64,000 bases of DNA from Paraspadella gotoi (lineage: Eukaryota > Chaetognatha), in NCBI GenBank assembly GCA_051294375.1, contig CM119268.1, forward strand, positions 4,983,878-5,047,877, given 5' to 3'. Below the pieces are notes generated by a model. It was not told the origin of the DNA and ran no database searches. It saw only the letters and a program-made list of their open reading frames with translations. Shown piece by piece: positions 1 through 13,800 of this stretch. The translations under genes and the position numbers were made by a program. Position 1 is the first letter of the stretch; the number at the start of each line of letters is the position of its first letter.

Positions 1-22
1 TTCGCCCATCGTTGGGTCTCAG
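1..22 (+). CDS. SIPA1L: SIPA1L exon, 3' fragment at window edge
   Basis: The tail of an exon reads SPIVGSQ and stops at a good donor (CAG|GTAAGG). Phase 0 fits the next exon. It resembles TPIIGQG at the end of the exon finishing at 786, hinting at a repeated N-terminal motif. Confidence 0.65.
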
Positions 23-2571
23 GTAAGGTTCTTCTGTAAATACAGGCATACATTAATTACAATATTCAAAGCAAATTTATCCACCACCCAAAAATAGGGA
101 ACCTCGTTGCCGTCTTCTCGACCGCCTTCCTATTACGAAGACTCAACACAAATCACGGCCCCTACCTTCTCGTCTCCGCCCGGGCCTTACCTCGCTCAGC
201 AAACCGCCCCTTACTTCACTCACCCACCCGCCTACGCGCGCATCGAGGGATCGCCGAATCCCCGTGCGTCTTGGGCACCGCCTTCTCTTGCTTCCGGCTC
301 TTTCATCGGCGCCGGTTGGCCCAAAAAATCCGGTCAAGCGGAAGCCGTTCGTCCCCCGGCTTACAGCTTGAGTCACCATCCTCCCACGGGTTGGTTAATT
401 TTGCCGGGGTGGGGGGCGGATATTAAGACAAGGAACTTTCTTTCTAAAGTTATATCAATTTCATACAATTTCATACAATTGATAAACATGTAATTAATCG
501 TTAAATGAGGATGTTCCGATCGAAGACTGTACTGCCAAGCCTTAAAAATTCACCCTTCTACATCCCGTCCCTTTCACCCCTCAACTACCCCGTGACCGCC
601 CCTTCCAGGACCCTCCACGATATCCTCCAGCTTGCCGTCGTGCGGCAAAGACGATCTCGAGACGAAAACGCGGCGAGCCCTGGACTTTGAGGGCGAAGGG
701 GGCCGCCCTTTGGATTTGAACGAGGGTCCGCCCCCTTACGAAGACGTCGTCGGTTCCTCGGGCAGGACTCCGATCATTGGACAAGGGTATGTTCTCTTAG
801 GAAAATGTTTATTCCTCATTACCCGATCAAAATTCTGCGGTTGAATGGTGATTCAGTATTTTTATTTCTTGTGATATAAATACATATAAATAATTTTCTA
901 AAGAAGTTTTGAAATAATTTACCGAGGAGTGAGGGATAGCATTTAATACGCAGATCCAGAATTATGAGAGAGAGTGTGTGTGTGTGTGTGAAAATCAAGT
1001 GAAGTTCTGTCCGCTCAACCTCGCTTTCCGACTTACGACACGTCTCCTTCTTGAATCAATTACCAATTAAATCTAATTAGGCCAATTGCGTTGTTAGTAT
1101 GGGGGCTCGTCGTTTGGTCCATTTCAAATGACATCCTTAAGTTGCCTTGACACATTCCCGTCCCCATATTATTTTTTTATAGGCCTCCTTCGACCCGGAA
1201 TGGCCAGTCTAGTGGCGCCACCGAATCTTCAACGTCGGTGACGATGGCCGGCGATCGAATGATGGTGACGAACCGGAACTATCACGCGCCTTCGAACAAT
1301 CTGGTCGCAAGGCGGGCGGCGAGGTACAGGTAGTCTTGGGTTATAAATTACTATTATTGTAGATATCTGTACTATTTTGATTAATTATTAATAATAATTA
1401 ATAAATAATGGTAAACATCTTAAATAAAAAGTTTAGAAATCAATGTCGATAATTTCTTCTTTTTTTTTCCCTTTCTTTACTTTTATTTATTATTTTGCCA
1501 TCGTTTTTTATTCTCCGGAGGATATAGCCGTCAACCGTATTAAAAAAAAATCCTATTCACAAGATATTAGGTCGTTAATATTGTCTTATGCAAGGTCAGT
1601 ATGAATTTCAAACGGACTGTTGTATTCGTAAATCTTGTTTCTAAAATTGTCAGCAGTAATTGTTGTATTTTATTTCTGAATAAGAATGACGTTGAATTTC
1701 AAGTGCGAATCATTTTTTCCTAAGTTCATACATACTAGGCACAACATATGGTAAATTAAATTTAAGATAAAAAAAGGAAAAGAAAAAACTTTCCATTAGA
1801 CGTTTCGACGTTTTGAACACGAAAGCCCCTTTTTTTATTTTTTCTTTCTCGTAAAAATAACAAATGGTGAGATGCCAAACTCCAAAGATCTGCTTCGGAT
1901 CAAGTTACTTTTTCTGCTCCGTTTTTTGAGCCCGGGCAGTTTTTTTTTTTTTAAGTGCAACAGTAACGTTCAAGTAAACTCTCAAGAATCTTAGTACATT
2001 AGCTTAAGATTTGTAGATTTCGATACAATCTTAATCTCAGTTCATACGTCGTTCAAAATAATAAAAAAATATTATAACTTACTATCTATGAAAATTAGGA
2101 AAAAAATTAACGCATTTTAAAGACTTACACGTCGCTTTCCTTAACCTTCATTTGCCCCCTTTTTTCCAGGAGCAACTCTTCGCTGGAATTGGATCGACTT
2201 GAAGTGGCCGAGGACGTTGCTTCACCCGGCGGAACCCTCAGGCAAGTCCAAAGCCTCGTGCCTTGAATGTCCTATTAATTCCGTTTGGATTGCGAAAAAA
2301 TTTAAACAGAATGTCAAGTAACTTTGCATGAGCATTGAGCAGTCCCCTGAGCCTCGGATTTGCCACTTACAAGGGGTTAAAACTACTCTGCGACTACAGG
2401 TCTCGAACCCCGAATCTTTGGGTTTGGAGGCGCTTGTCTAGGAACGGTTGGTTTCAATCCACCCCATTTCTTTTCCTACCGGTTCGCGATTGAGCTTGGG
2501 TTCTTTAATTAATAAAGCAGTTTTAGCTTTTCGAATCGATTTTCTCTTTTCATTTGGTAACCTCTAATAAC

Positions 2572-2608
<37 letters not shown>

Positions 2609-3629
2609 CTTTCAACTTTCTTTTTTTCATTGCAACCACTCCATACAACGCTTGCCACACTCAAACACGCCGCCTATTGTACCCCCAAAGGGTTTTTTCT
2701 CTCTAACTCTTGATTGCATAAACAGAAAAAAAAAAATAAACAAAGATTTCTACCGGATTCATCTTTCGTCGAAAGGAAGAAAAAAAATAACCTTTCACCC
2801 GAAGTTAAAAAGTCGCCGGTTAATTTATGTTCGACAGAAACTCGCGTTTCTGGACTTTTTATTTTTTCTGCTTTACTAGAGCCGGTCGTCGGATAAACTA
2901 CACCGTTGTTGGGATCTTTTAACGACGGACTGACGAAAGTTTACGTTGCTTACGTTGGACGTAGCTTGGTGTTTTTTGTAATCGTATTGTCGGCCGGTTT
3001 TTGGATTTTTCCCGCGGAGTAGTTGAATTGTAGGGAAAGGTGTGGTCGAGGGGTGTTAGGCTGGCATTGAATCGTGTTCACGAGTTTCTCCTTAATTTTC
3101 AGGAATTAGCTAAGTTCGAGTCGTAATGACGCGAATTCGAAAGGAATAAAAATCGGAGAGTGACTCAGTCTTGACACTCTTGTTTTGACTTTCCGTGTCA
3201 TTGATGTTTGATAATGATTCGTATTCGAACTTAACTAAGTATTTTACTAATAAATATATTGTTCAGAAATCGTCACTAATTGAAACCACCAATCGCAACC
3301 ACAGAACCCTGCTTGCAAAATAAAAATTGACATTTATAATCTGTTAAAATGGATACAATTGACTTAACAGCTAAGACAGGCCTACCTCCCTTCTACACTC
3401 TTCTTCAACTCCTTTTTGTGGTTTTTTTGACTGACTTCACCAGTTGTCGGTTTTATAAAAATTGATTCTTTCTCACCGACACGAAAGACAAATTATGCAT
3501 TGAGATTTTAAACGGGAGTTGAAAAAATAATAATTAAAAGACATTCACGGTCTGAAATCGTTTTAAAAAGGGGGGAGAGAGAAGGAAATCAATTTCCTCT
3601 GACTCATACATAACCTGGAGGCTTATTTT

Positions 3630-3695
<66 letters not shown>

Positions 3696-5317
3696 CCCGC
3701 GCTCATGTTATCTTTTTTTAATTTGCACTTCCCGAGACCAGTAATCCAATTAATTAGTTTTCGGTTTCGTAGTTTGTTTTATTTTGGTTCGTGTTGTTTG
3801 GGCTCGAAACTTATGTGAAATTTCTGTTTCTCTTTGAAGTGAAAGCGTATTATATTATTTAGAACTTCCAAAGAAAAAATTTTGATTCCCCTTGTTGATT
3901 CGATTGCGTTAAATGTAATTTTTACTAATTCGACCATCGTCCGCCAGGCGTCATCGCGACTACGGTTCCTCCGGCTCCGTCGACCTCATGGGCTCCAACA
4001 ACGAATTCTTCGAGATGGTGAAGAACTACTCCTTGGACCAGACGTTGGATCAGCGGAGTCCCGCTCCCGCGGCAATGCGAGACATACTGCAAGGTGAGTG
4101 GGTTAAAGGTTTGGTCATTCAGTCCCGCTTCTTCCGCCATGCGAGATATGCTGTAAGACGAGTGGATTCAGAGTTTATTCTCGGAGTCCTGCTCTTGCAG
4201 CAATGGGAGACCTACTGCAAATAGCATCAGTTGATTGGAAAGTTTGGACGTGCGAAAAAAAAGAAACTCGGAAGGGTGAGGTTTGAAAAGGATTGAGGTG
4301 GCTTGATACGAGTTGCGTTTAAAGGCGGACTAATGTCATGTTTACATGTATGTATTCTATTTTGAAAAACTTGACGTTGAACGACAAACCATTTTTAAAA
4401 TTTTAACTTAAATTTCGGTCTGCTTTTCTTTTCGTGGAATTTCTGCTAATGATTTTTTCCCACTATTTCTTGAATATTCTTACCATTTTTTTTCCAAAAA
4501 GAGGTAAATACAAATAGATTGACGTGGCCTTACACGAGGACTTTAAAAAGTGGGAATAGATAACGGGTCAAAACAGGTCGCGAGATAAACTCGACGTAAC
4601 CAAAGGTGAATGTTTTTCGTGAATAGTTGTGAACCCGAACTCTGAACTCACGATCGAGGCGAGATAAAAAAAAAATCAATGCGCCATCTGATTTTTTAAA
4701 AAGAAATTTCCTGTAGATTACAATTCACAAAATTAAAAGAACGTATCACTTTGTTCTGAGCAGCTATTGTCAGCGAACCTGATCTGACGGATCAAGTGAG
4801 ACGAGACGTGTGCCACCTGCTCTTACATTCCCAATCAGACTCGCGCCTTAATCGTCTATCGATTAAGATTGACGATTTGGATTCGGAGCCGAGATATATT
4901 TACATCGGCCGGAACGGGCCGAGTCGGCACGCCTCTTCGAAAAGCGCGTCCAGGCGAGAGAGGAGATAAGACGTCGGTGGCGCATTTAGTGATTCATCGT
5001 CAGCGATAATCTTACCTTTTTTCGCAAACTTTTTCCTCTCTGACTCTGTCTCTCTCCCTCGAATCGCTTCACCTAATTTTTTCTGCCTTCGATTTGATTT
5101 TTTGGAAGGAGAAAGAATCTCAAGAAAACTTTTTCGAGAATAAAACAGAATAAAAAAAAAAAAAAAATTCAAGGAAAATAAAAAAGTGAATTTTTCAGAA
5201 AATCCAAAGCTTTTTCTCTCTTCACGTTTCGGGAGATTTTCTCTCTGGTTTTTTTAATCGCAAAACTCGATTCTGTTTCGTTTTTTCTGTTTTACATAGA
5301 TCTGAAAAATTATACAG

Positions 5318-5351
<34 letters not shown>

Positions 5352-5745
5352 TCTCTCTCTCTCTCTCTCTCTCTGCTCTCTCTCTCGCGTCCGAATGATT
5401 TTGATCGCTTAATCGACTGGGATATCAGCGATTTGAAAAAAAATACTGTTTTTAACTTTCTATCACTGCCCGAGCGGGCCCGTAGATGCCTGGGGGGGGG
5501 GGCGGGTTTGGGATTGAACTCTCATTATTTATTCGCCTGCGCGGGCCCAAGCTGCACGCCTGGAGTCGGGCGGGAGGGATTCGGCAAGACAAATTTTATT
5601 TTTCTTTTTTTTATTTTTTTTTTATCGAAACTCGTTCAGTTTTTCGAAGCGTCGTCATTTCCGTTGTTCTCTTTTTCTGTCGTTGTTGGGAAGAGCTTCC
5701 GCCCGCGGTTGTCACCCAATCTGTCCCGCATATGTCACGTCCTCT

Positions 5746-5804
<59 letters not shown>

Positions 5805-7782
5805 AACACGAGTGTTTAACTTTGTCATCAATCTCCAGTTCGCCTCTCTCAAATTCCTACATTTTTCATTGCATTTGCGGAATACTGTGTAATACTGCGT
5901 CGTTGTTCGCTCGAAACAAAAAAGACGAAAAATAAACTCCCCCCTCAAGCGCCATCGCCTCTCCCTTCGCCAGGTTCATCGGCCGTTTCCGGTCTTTCGT
6001 CTCGCGTCTCCGGCCCGATTCACGAAGACTTCGATCTGAAGACGCCCAACTCGGATTCCGTCGCCGCCGCCACCCCTTACCGCGGTCAACCGCCTTTCAA
6101 GCCCGATGTAGAGCAGGTCAGTCGAGGGATAAACAAGAGAGAGGGAGAGCACTTGTGACATTGGTACAACCAATACATATATATACACAATGTAATACAC
6201 ATGTATTTAAATTATCTATTCCTTCATCATAGACGAGCTGTATTGCCTACTGACTTTGGACAGGCTATGGTGTATTAAGGCCACCATCTTTCAAGACTGC
6301 ATTTGCTCTAGCACCAAATCTTTTACTTCCCCTCTAACGTTCAGCCTGCTCCTTCCACTGGAGCAACAATGAGCGACACTGAAGGCACCGAGGTCGCGCA
6401 GTCTCCGCGGATGAAGAGCAAAGCGGCAAAAATGAAGGAGCGGAAACAGAATAGGAGCAAGAGCGTCATCCAGGTGAGAACGTGTGGGTCTGTGTTCGTT
6501 TAATGCAGAGTTTACCCATAGGCGAGTGCATTTTCCTATGTATTGTATTTTGATGTCTAAGCTCTATTGTTCAATGTTCATTGGACAATTCGTTACCTTT
6601 TTCAAAATTTAAGGATCGCTCGACGTCTTTTTTTGGAAAGTTGCGCGGCGGCGCCTCCGGCGGCAGCGGCGGCGCGGCTCTGTCGCGTCATCCCAACGTC
6701 GGGGGCGTCAATGGCGTTGACTCGGACTCGGGACTCTCAACTAGTCAGGTGAGTTCGACCTAAAGCGTCTTGACTCTTGAGTCGCTGCTTTGTTGCTGTT
6801 TCTGTTGTAGATCGTCTAAAGGTGGACCCTTCAACTTCCCCTACCTCTCACCCTCCCCTTCATCCAGCGGAGTTCCGAATTCGACGTCGTTTTCCCACCG
6901 GAGGCGCTTCGCGGCGCCACGGGCGCCTCCCTGGCCGCCATCGCCTCCAATCCTCCGAGCGGCGGCGGCAGCGCCGCCAGCGCCGCCTCGGCGGCTCTGG
7001 TCGACGGCGGCGGATCGACGAGACGAACCGTGATGCATCACGACCTTCAGTCCGTCATGTTCTCTTTTCACGACGTCGTCGCCTCCAAGGTTTTTTTTAT
7101 TAATTAATTAATTAGCTAATCAAAGTTATTCTTCAAAATTCAGAATTCCTTCTCTATCTCTCTCTCTTCCCCTCCCTACCTCCAGCGTTTGGCGGCGTCC
7201 CAGCGGCGCAACACGACGACGGGCGCCTCTGCCGCCAGCGCAGTCGGCAGCGGCGGTCGCGTCCACGGGGGCGCAGCCAAGGAAGGACAGAATGTCCCGA
7301 CCACGACCGTAAACGATACAGGTAATGAACGTTTTTGCTTTGGAATTGAAATCTTAAGCCTTAAGATTTTGTTTCTAATTCTGATATCCTGGATATCAGA
7401 ATCAAAATGTTTAGATTACTTTAAACTTTAAACACACACTCTGTCTCATTCACATACACATTCTTTCTCTCTCCCCGTCTCTCTCTCTCTCTCAGAATAC
7501 GACGCCGGCGACGATAAGAACAACCTCCTCGTCCGCTCCTGCCCTTTCTTCCGCAACGAACTCGGCGGAGAAAACTTCTCCGGAATCTTCAACGTCTCCC
7601 TCATCGAAAGCCCCTTCTACGGGTCGCCGGGGCCGCCCGGGGAGGAGGACCCTGGAGGAGGAGGAAGGGGACGAGGAGAAAGAGGAGACATGGAGACCTC
7701 TCTCGGGGCCAATTCGCTAATCGAACATTGCGACAGGGGGGCGCTGTATTACAGGAACTTTTTTCACGGGCGCGGTAAGGGA

Positions 7783-7814
<32 letters not shown>

Positions 7815-10800
7815 CGAATGTCATGCCCCCTGTTTTACAGCTCGCCTATCTCTCCCCACCCGGCTCCATCCCCTCTCCCGGCTCCATCCTCCCGGCTACA
7901 TCCCCTCCCACTCCCTCAGATCATCAAAATTATTTCGGCAACGACGAAAACTTCGGTCCTGTCGCCATCTCCATTCGTCGCGAGAGAGTCGACACGAACA
8001 ACAACCTCAACCAAGGTGAGTTACGAACTTTGTCGCTCCAGGCGATTTTCTGCTGCGAGGTTTGATTCCATACTTTACATTCCATACTTAACTTTTAATT
8101 TGAGAATAAACTTTAACAAGTATTTTCTCTAATCCGAAAGTTTTTTTTCGCAATCCCGGCAGCTATTTGCGTGGGGAATGGAGTCAACAACGGTCCGTCC
8201 ACCGCCGATGCCTCATCTCAACCGACCCCACCTTTCAACGCCATCTATCAGTACAGGGTCATCGTCCGGACGAGCGAGGTAAATTTAAAAAGGGTTGCAA
8301 ACTTACGTGTCCTCCAAACAATTTAGGATTGACATTTTAAACCTTTATCCTTTGTACTCTCTCTCTCTCAGCTCCGCACTCTTCGCGGCGCCATCCTGGA
8401 AGACGACGTCCCCTCCGCTTCGCGCCACGGCGGCGCCAGAGGGCTCCCACCCAAGGACGTCCTCGAGGCCGTCACCCCAGAGCTGCAGCTGTCAGCGCTG
8501 CGGCTGGCGCAGACTGGCGAGCGGGTGCAGGAACAGTTGCTCAAGCTGGACGAACAGGTCGGTACTGCTGCATTTGGGGCTGATTTGGTGAGAATTGTGT
8601 CGACAACGGTCTAAAAGGGTGACCCGTGTGCAACCCTTCCGTTTGACGTTGTTACGGGGCAAACGTTGCGGACCCCCTAACGGGTCGATGAACGATTGTT
8701 TCAGCATTGCTCGTATGCCTGGAGGACACGGGCAGCAGTGCGTTAACAGTTTTACTAGCCAAATGGATCAAATGAAAAGCTAATAAGTAGAACGTCATAA
8801 AGTACTCAACCCATGTGCTACTATTAATCATTTACTCAATATTGCTGGAGAGAGAAATAGTGTAATGAACAATGAAATAATTATCAATGATGAATGAATG
8901 AATTTTTATTTAATAACATTAATGTCGCTTAGGGAATATCCACGACCTACAAGGTCGGCATCATGTATTGCCGGGCCGACCAGTCGAGCGAGGAAGAAAT
9001 GTACAACAACGAAAGGGCCGGTCCCAATTTCGACAAATTTCTCGATCTCTTGGGGGAAAGGGTCAGGCTGAAAGGTGATATTTTAGTATATATAATATAT
9101 ATTTTATATTTATTTTATATATATATATATATTTTAGAATAGATTTTATTATATTTACGCCATCTTTTTAAATCGGATATTGTGACGTTGTCTCGATTCC
9201 CAGGTTTTGAAAAGTACCGGGCACAGTTGGACAACAAGACGGATTCGACAGGGACGCATTCGCTTTACTCCTGCTTCGATGGATGCGAAATCATGTTCCA
9301 CGTCTCCACCTTGTTGCCCTACACGCAAAATAATAGACAGCAGGTGCGAAAATAGCGATTTTTTTAAACGCAAAACGGAAATAGTAAAGTTGACCTAAAC
9401 ACAAAATAATATATATGAAATTAGATACAAAATAACTCGTGTAGATGTGAGAAATAAAGACGTTGGCTTTGCTCGCGAAATGATAAAATTCACTAAGATC
9501 CCTCCCCGCCCCCAATTTGTGGCGCCACAGTTGCTACGTAAGCGACACATTGGGAACGACATCGTGACCATCGTCTTCCAAGAACCCGGCGCCCATCCCT
9601 TCACCCCAAAAGCCGTCCGATCTCAGTTTCAACACGTATTTATCGTCATTCAGCTCACCACCGAATCAAAATACAGGTTTATTTCCCCCGAAAAGAATAA
9701 TACCGATGTCGTACTAAATGTAAAAAACTAAATCGACCTAAAATCTGGTGTATCGACGGTGTGTTTTAATTTCAGCGTCGCGGTCTCTCGCTCGAAGGAC
9801 GTGCCGCCCTTCGGTCCCCCGATCTCTGCGGATGGCTGCTTCGAGCATTCGTCCGCCTTTCGTGATTTCTTGCTCGCAAAAGGTGAGTTTAAAAGTAAGA
9901 TGACTTGCCCTACTCGATCCACGCCCTTAACCCATGGCGCCAAATCCCTTTCCAGTGATAAACGCAGAGAACGCAGCCCACAAATCTGAAAAATTTCGCG
10001 CGATGGCGACCCGAACGCGACAGGAATACCTCAAGGATCTCGCCAACAATCACGTGACCTCGACGACGCTCGAGTCAAGCAGCAAATTCGGTGAGAGTTC
10101 AGAGAGTGCAGTGGAAGAGACGATAAGGACAGGGGGCGACGAAGCATGGGCAAGCCCAGTGTTAGCTTCTCAGATCCCCACGTTTTGGTTTGGCCCACCT
10201 AACCACCGCTAATAATTTCCCTCCCGTTCTTTAAGCGCTTGCCAAGGAATTTTTGCTATATAATTGTGGTAAGAAGAGAAAAATTCTACCTCATCACCAG
10301 AAAAATAAATGAGTCTTACGTCGTAAAAGAATTTGTTGTTTGGAATGTATTATGATTATTCTTTGCTAAGAAATGACAAACAAATATGGAACCAAAACGG
10401 AATTGCGTTTGGCATTTTTTTTCGTGACAATTCACATGGTTTTTTTTTTCGCCGCTAAGTCTGTCAATGATTTCCTAAAGATTTTATTATTTCTTACCAA
10501 TTTGGGTATTCTATTTCAACGCAACTATGAACTTTGACAATTAGTTTTTTTCTCCATATGCCTCCTCACTGTGGGACTGAATTGCGTTTATCATCGGAAA
10601 TAATAAAGATTCTGTCGCCACCGAAGCCTCTTTTTCTCCATCTCATATTTTTTGTAGCGTTTGTTCACGCACCGCGTGTTCCAGATTTGACAGGACTTTT
10701 TAATTTTTTTAATTATCACAGTGAATATTTATCAAATATTGCAATTATTTTACAATTTCAGCTAAATTCTCGATGAAGAAGAAGGATCGACCGAAGAGTC

Positions 10801-13800
10801 ACGTGCCGCCTCTCGAATCGCAGTTACGACCCGCCGTCGTTTGGTCTGTCTGTTTGGAGGTAGTAAAGATAGTCAGAAATATTAAAGAAATACAATCGGT
10901 TAAGAGAACGGGGCCGAGAAAGGGATTTTCACAATAGGTCATATTTTGATAATTTCCATAAGCGTTTAATCTCCTTTTCTCCTTCTAATCCTTTGAACGG
11001 ACCAGTTTTGTTGCCCTATAGACAGTTTTTTTCCCACTAATATTCCAGCTCTTTGACTTATATTTTTCTGCCTTTTTAATGTCGATTTTCTTTCAATTTT
11101 CCCACTCCAATATTTTCTTCTCTCAATTCCGTCCGGCCCTTTTCCATCAGGACCTGGTCGGTTCTTTCAAGCGAACTCCTTGTTACCTCGCCATTTCCGC
11201 CACGGCGCTCGCGTTGGTCGACAAAGTCACTGGCGACATTATATGTTTCGTTCTCAATTCCAACGTCATTGGCTGGACGGAAGCCGACGAAAGGTAATAA
11301 AAATAATTTGGAAATAACATTGCATTGAAAGGGATATACTCCGACGGATATAGACATTTTATTCGGCTAAGGAAAGAATTGGCGAAGATGTGTCATTTTT
11401 TGTGACCAAAAAAAAAAGAGATGGGTCGATGGCCGAAATAATAAAAAGTCCCCGGAATATATAACGGTCGTGTCAAAAAGGAGTTGAAAGGATGAAAAAG
11501 GCTGTTTACCTTTTTTTTTTCTTGAGGGAGGGGGAGGAGAAAGAGAGAGGGTTTCCTCTCTATTCTTGAGGCGAATGTTTACTCTGCGACTGTGTGTGTA
11601 TAAGAGAGAGAGAAATTTTTCTCATTCATGTAAAGGAAAAGAGCGATGAAAAATGGTGTGACGGTGTCTGTTTTTATCGGGGCCTTCTGAATGGTTGTCT
11701 ACCAATTTGAATCAAGACTCCGATATAGACCCTCACGAAACTTGGTAATTTTAGAGAAATGTTACTTTACTATTTAGTACATAGTAATTAAAAAGAAATA
11801 GTAATCCGTTCCGATCACCAACCCCGCAGCTTGAAACTGTATTACGATCACGGGTGCTGCCTTTTCCTCCAACTTCACCTGACGCAAGACAAACGCGACA
11901 TCCTCCATCGCCTGTCGCAGGTATCGCCTGGCTGCCTGGCCAGGGAGGTCAGCCTGAGAAGGAACGCCATGGGCCAACTCGGCTTCCACGTCTATTCGCA
12001 GGGTGAGAGAAAGAATTTATAATTATTGTAAGCATAGTCGTCGAGAATGATGAAAATGTTTACTTTGGCGTATTTTAACTTTTTGTCAATATTTTAAAAT
12101 TGTCGAGTTCAATTTTCAATATTATCGAAGGGTCTAATCGCTAAGAGCTGAGTTGATATCTTGGGACTAAGTATTTAGTGAAATTTACAAATCGTATCAG
12201 TAAAATATTAGTTTAATAATAATCGTTGATTTTCCCAGGATCCAAGAACAGATACAGACGCAGTGTATTTTTAAGGGGTAAGAATACGCACCTGAGTTTA
12301 CGATATTGTTTACAGATTTTATTTATGGAGTGGTTGAAACAGAAAAAAATTGTTTCATCGGGTGGCCTAGTACTTTTATTTCGTGGGCTGTTTTAGAAAA
12401 AAAATTTATAAAAGCTTATGAGATTCGAACCGAATGTTTGAGTTTTACGCTTGTCACTGTTGCGGCATTGCCTTTTCTTTCAAATCACGAAAATAAAATA
12501 TGAACGTTCACAAATTTATCGATTAATATCTATTTATTAAAGTTGAAAAAAAATGATAAAATTGAAAAATTGTAATTGCAAAAAATCATTGCAATCCTAG
12601 CATATAAAGTTATACTGCATATCCGGTCTTCATTCTTTCCGCATCCCCTCCTTTCTCCCGTCCCCCCCCCCTTTTAACCTGTCAGGCCTGGTGATGGAGG
12701 TGGAGCCTCACGGCCCCGCCTGGCAATCTGGCCTTCGTCCTGGGTCTCGCCTGCTGGAGATCTGCAAGGTGGTCGTCGCCGAATTGACTCACGAGGAAAT
12801 GGTTGAGCTTCTGCGGACGAGCGTGGTGGTGACGGTGTTGGCGGTGGCGCCGAGAGACGATGGATCGCCGAGGGGGTGAGGAGCCTAAATTGTTGGGGTT
12901 GGGGTGGGGTTACGGGGAGTTTGGAAAAGGCGTACAACCGAGTCTTAAGTGTACATGATTAGTGGAGCCGATAAGAATTTGACATAATTTAAAGGGTGAG
13001 GGCTTTCGACCGAAGTTTCGAAAATTTGAAGGTAGAATGATTTCAACCGAGTCTCATATTACGTCATCGCTACTACGAGATGGTCGGGACCGATAAGGAG
13101 TTGGGTGGGGACTTTTACCTGAGGCGTTGTTTTGATTGGCGGGGCCGAATAGAAATTGACATAATCTAAAGGGCGAGGGCTTTCAACCGAGACTCATTTG
13201 GAGGGGGACATTTTTGAGGGGTTGGCGGGAAAATGTCGAGAATTGTGACGACAACAACAACAACAACAAAAACATTCTCCTCGACAGACTCGTGGACAAC
13301 TCTGACGGCGACGTCTCCCTCACGGACGACAGCATCCTCAGCCCCTCCTCCTCGAACATCACCCTCGACGACGCCGCCACCTCCACCCTCCCGTCCACCG
13401 GGAGTTCCTCCACCGCCTTCGCCACCTCCTCCACCTTCGCCTCTTCCACCCTCGCCTCCACCGCCTCGGACTCCTCCGTCACCTCGCGATCTTCTGACAG
13501 GTCGGTAGTTGTGGTTGTGGGTGGTGAAGGTGTGGTCTCTTTGGTATTGGTTGTGGTCTCTGTGGTCCTGTTTGTGGTCTCTGTGGTCTTGGTTGTGGTC
13601 TTGTTTGTGGTCTCTGTGGTCTTGTTTGTGGTGGGTTCTGTGTTGATTTAGCAGCCAACAAAAAACAGTTGAGAAATATAGTACCGGAGGTTTGTACATT
13701 GCAAAACATTATTATTATTTTAATTATTATTAATAATAATTATTAATTATTTTAATACTTGCTAGTGTATGTGCAGACATGTTCGTCTTTTTGAGGTACT

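Noticed and set aside
10091-10761. Extra exon between the last GAP exon and the KKKDRPKS exon
   Set aside because: The flanking exons join perfectly in phase and match vertebrate SIPA1L; the frame from 9934 just runs through the donor.
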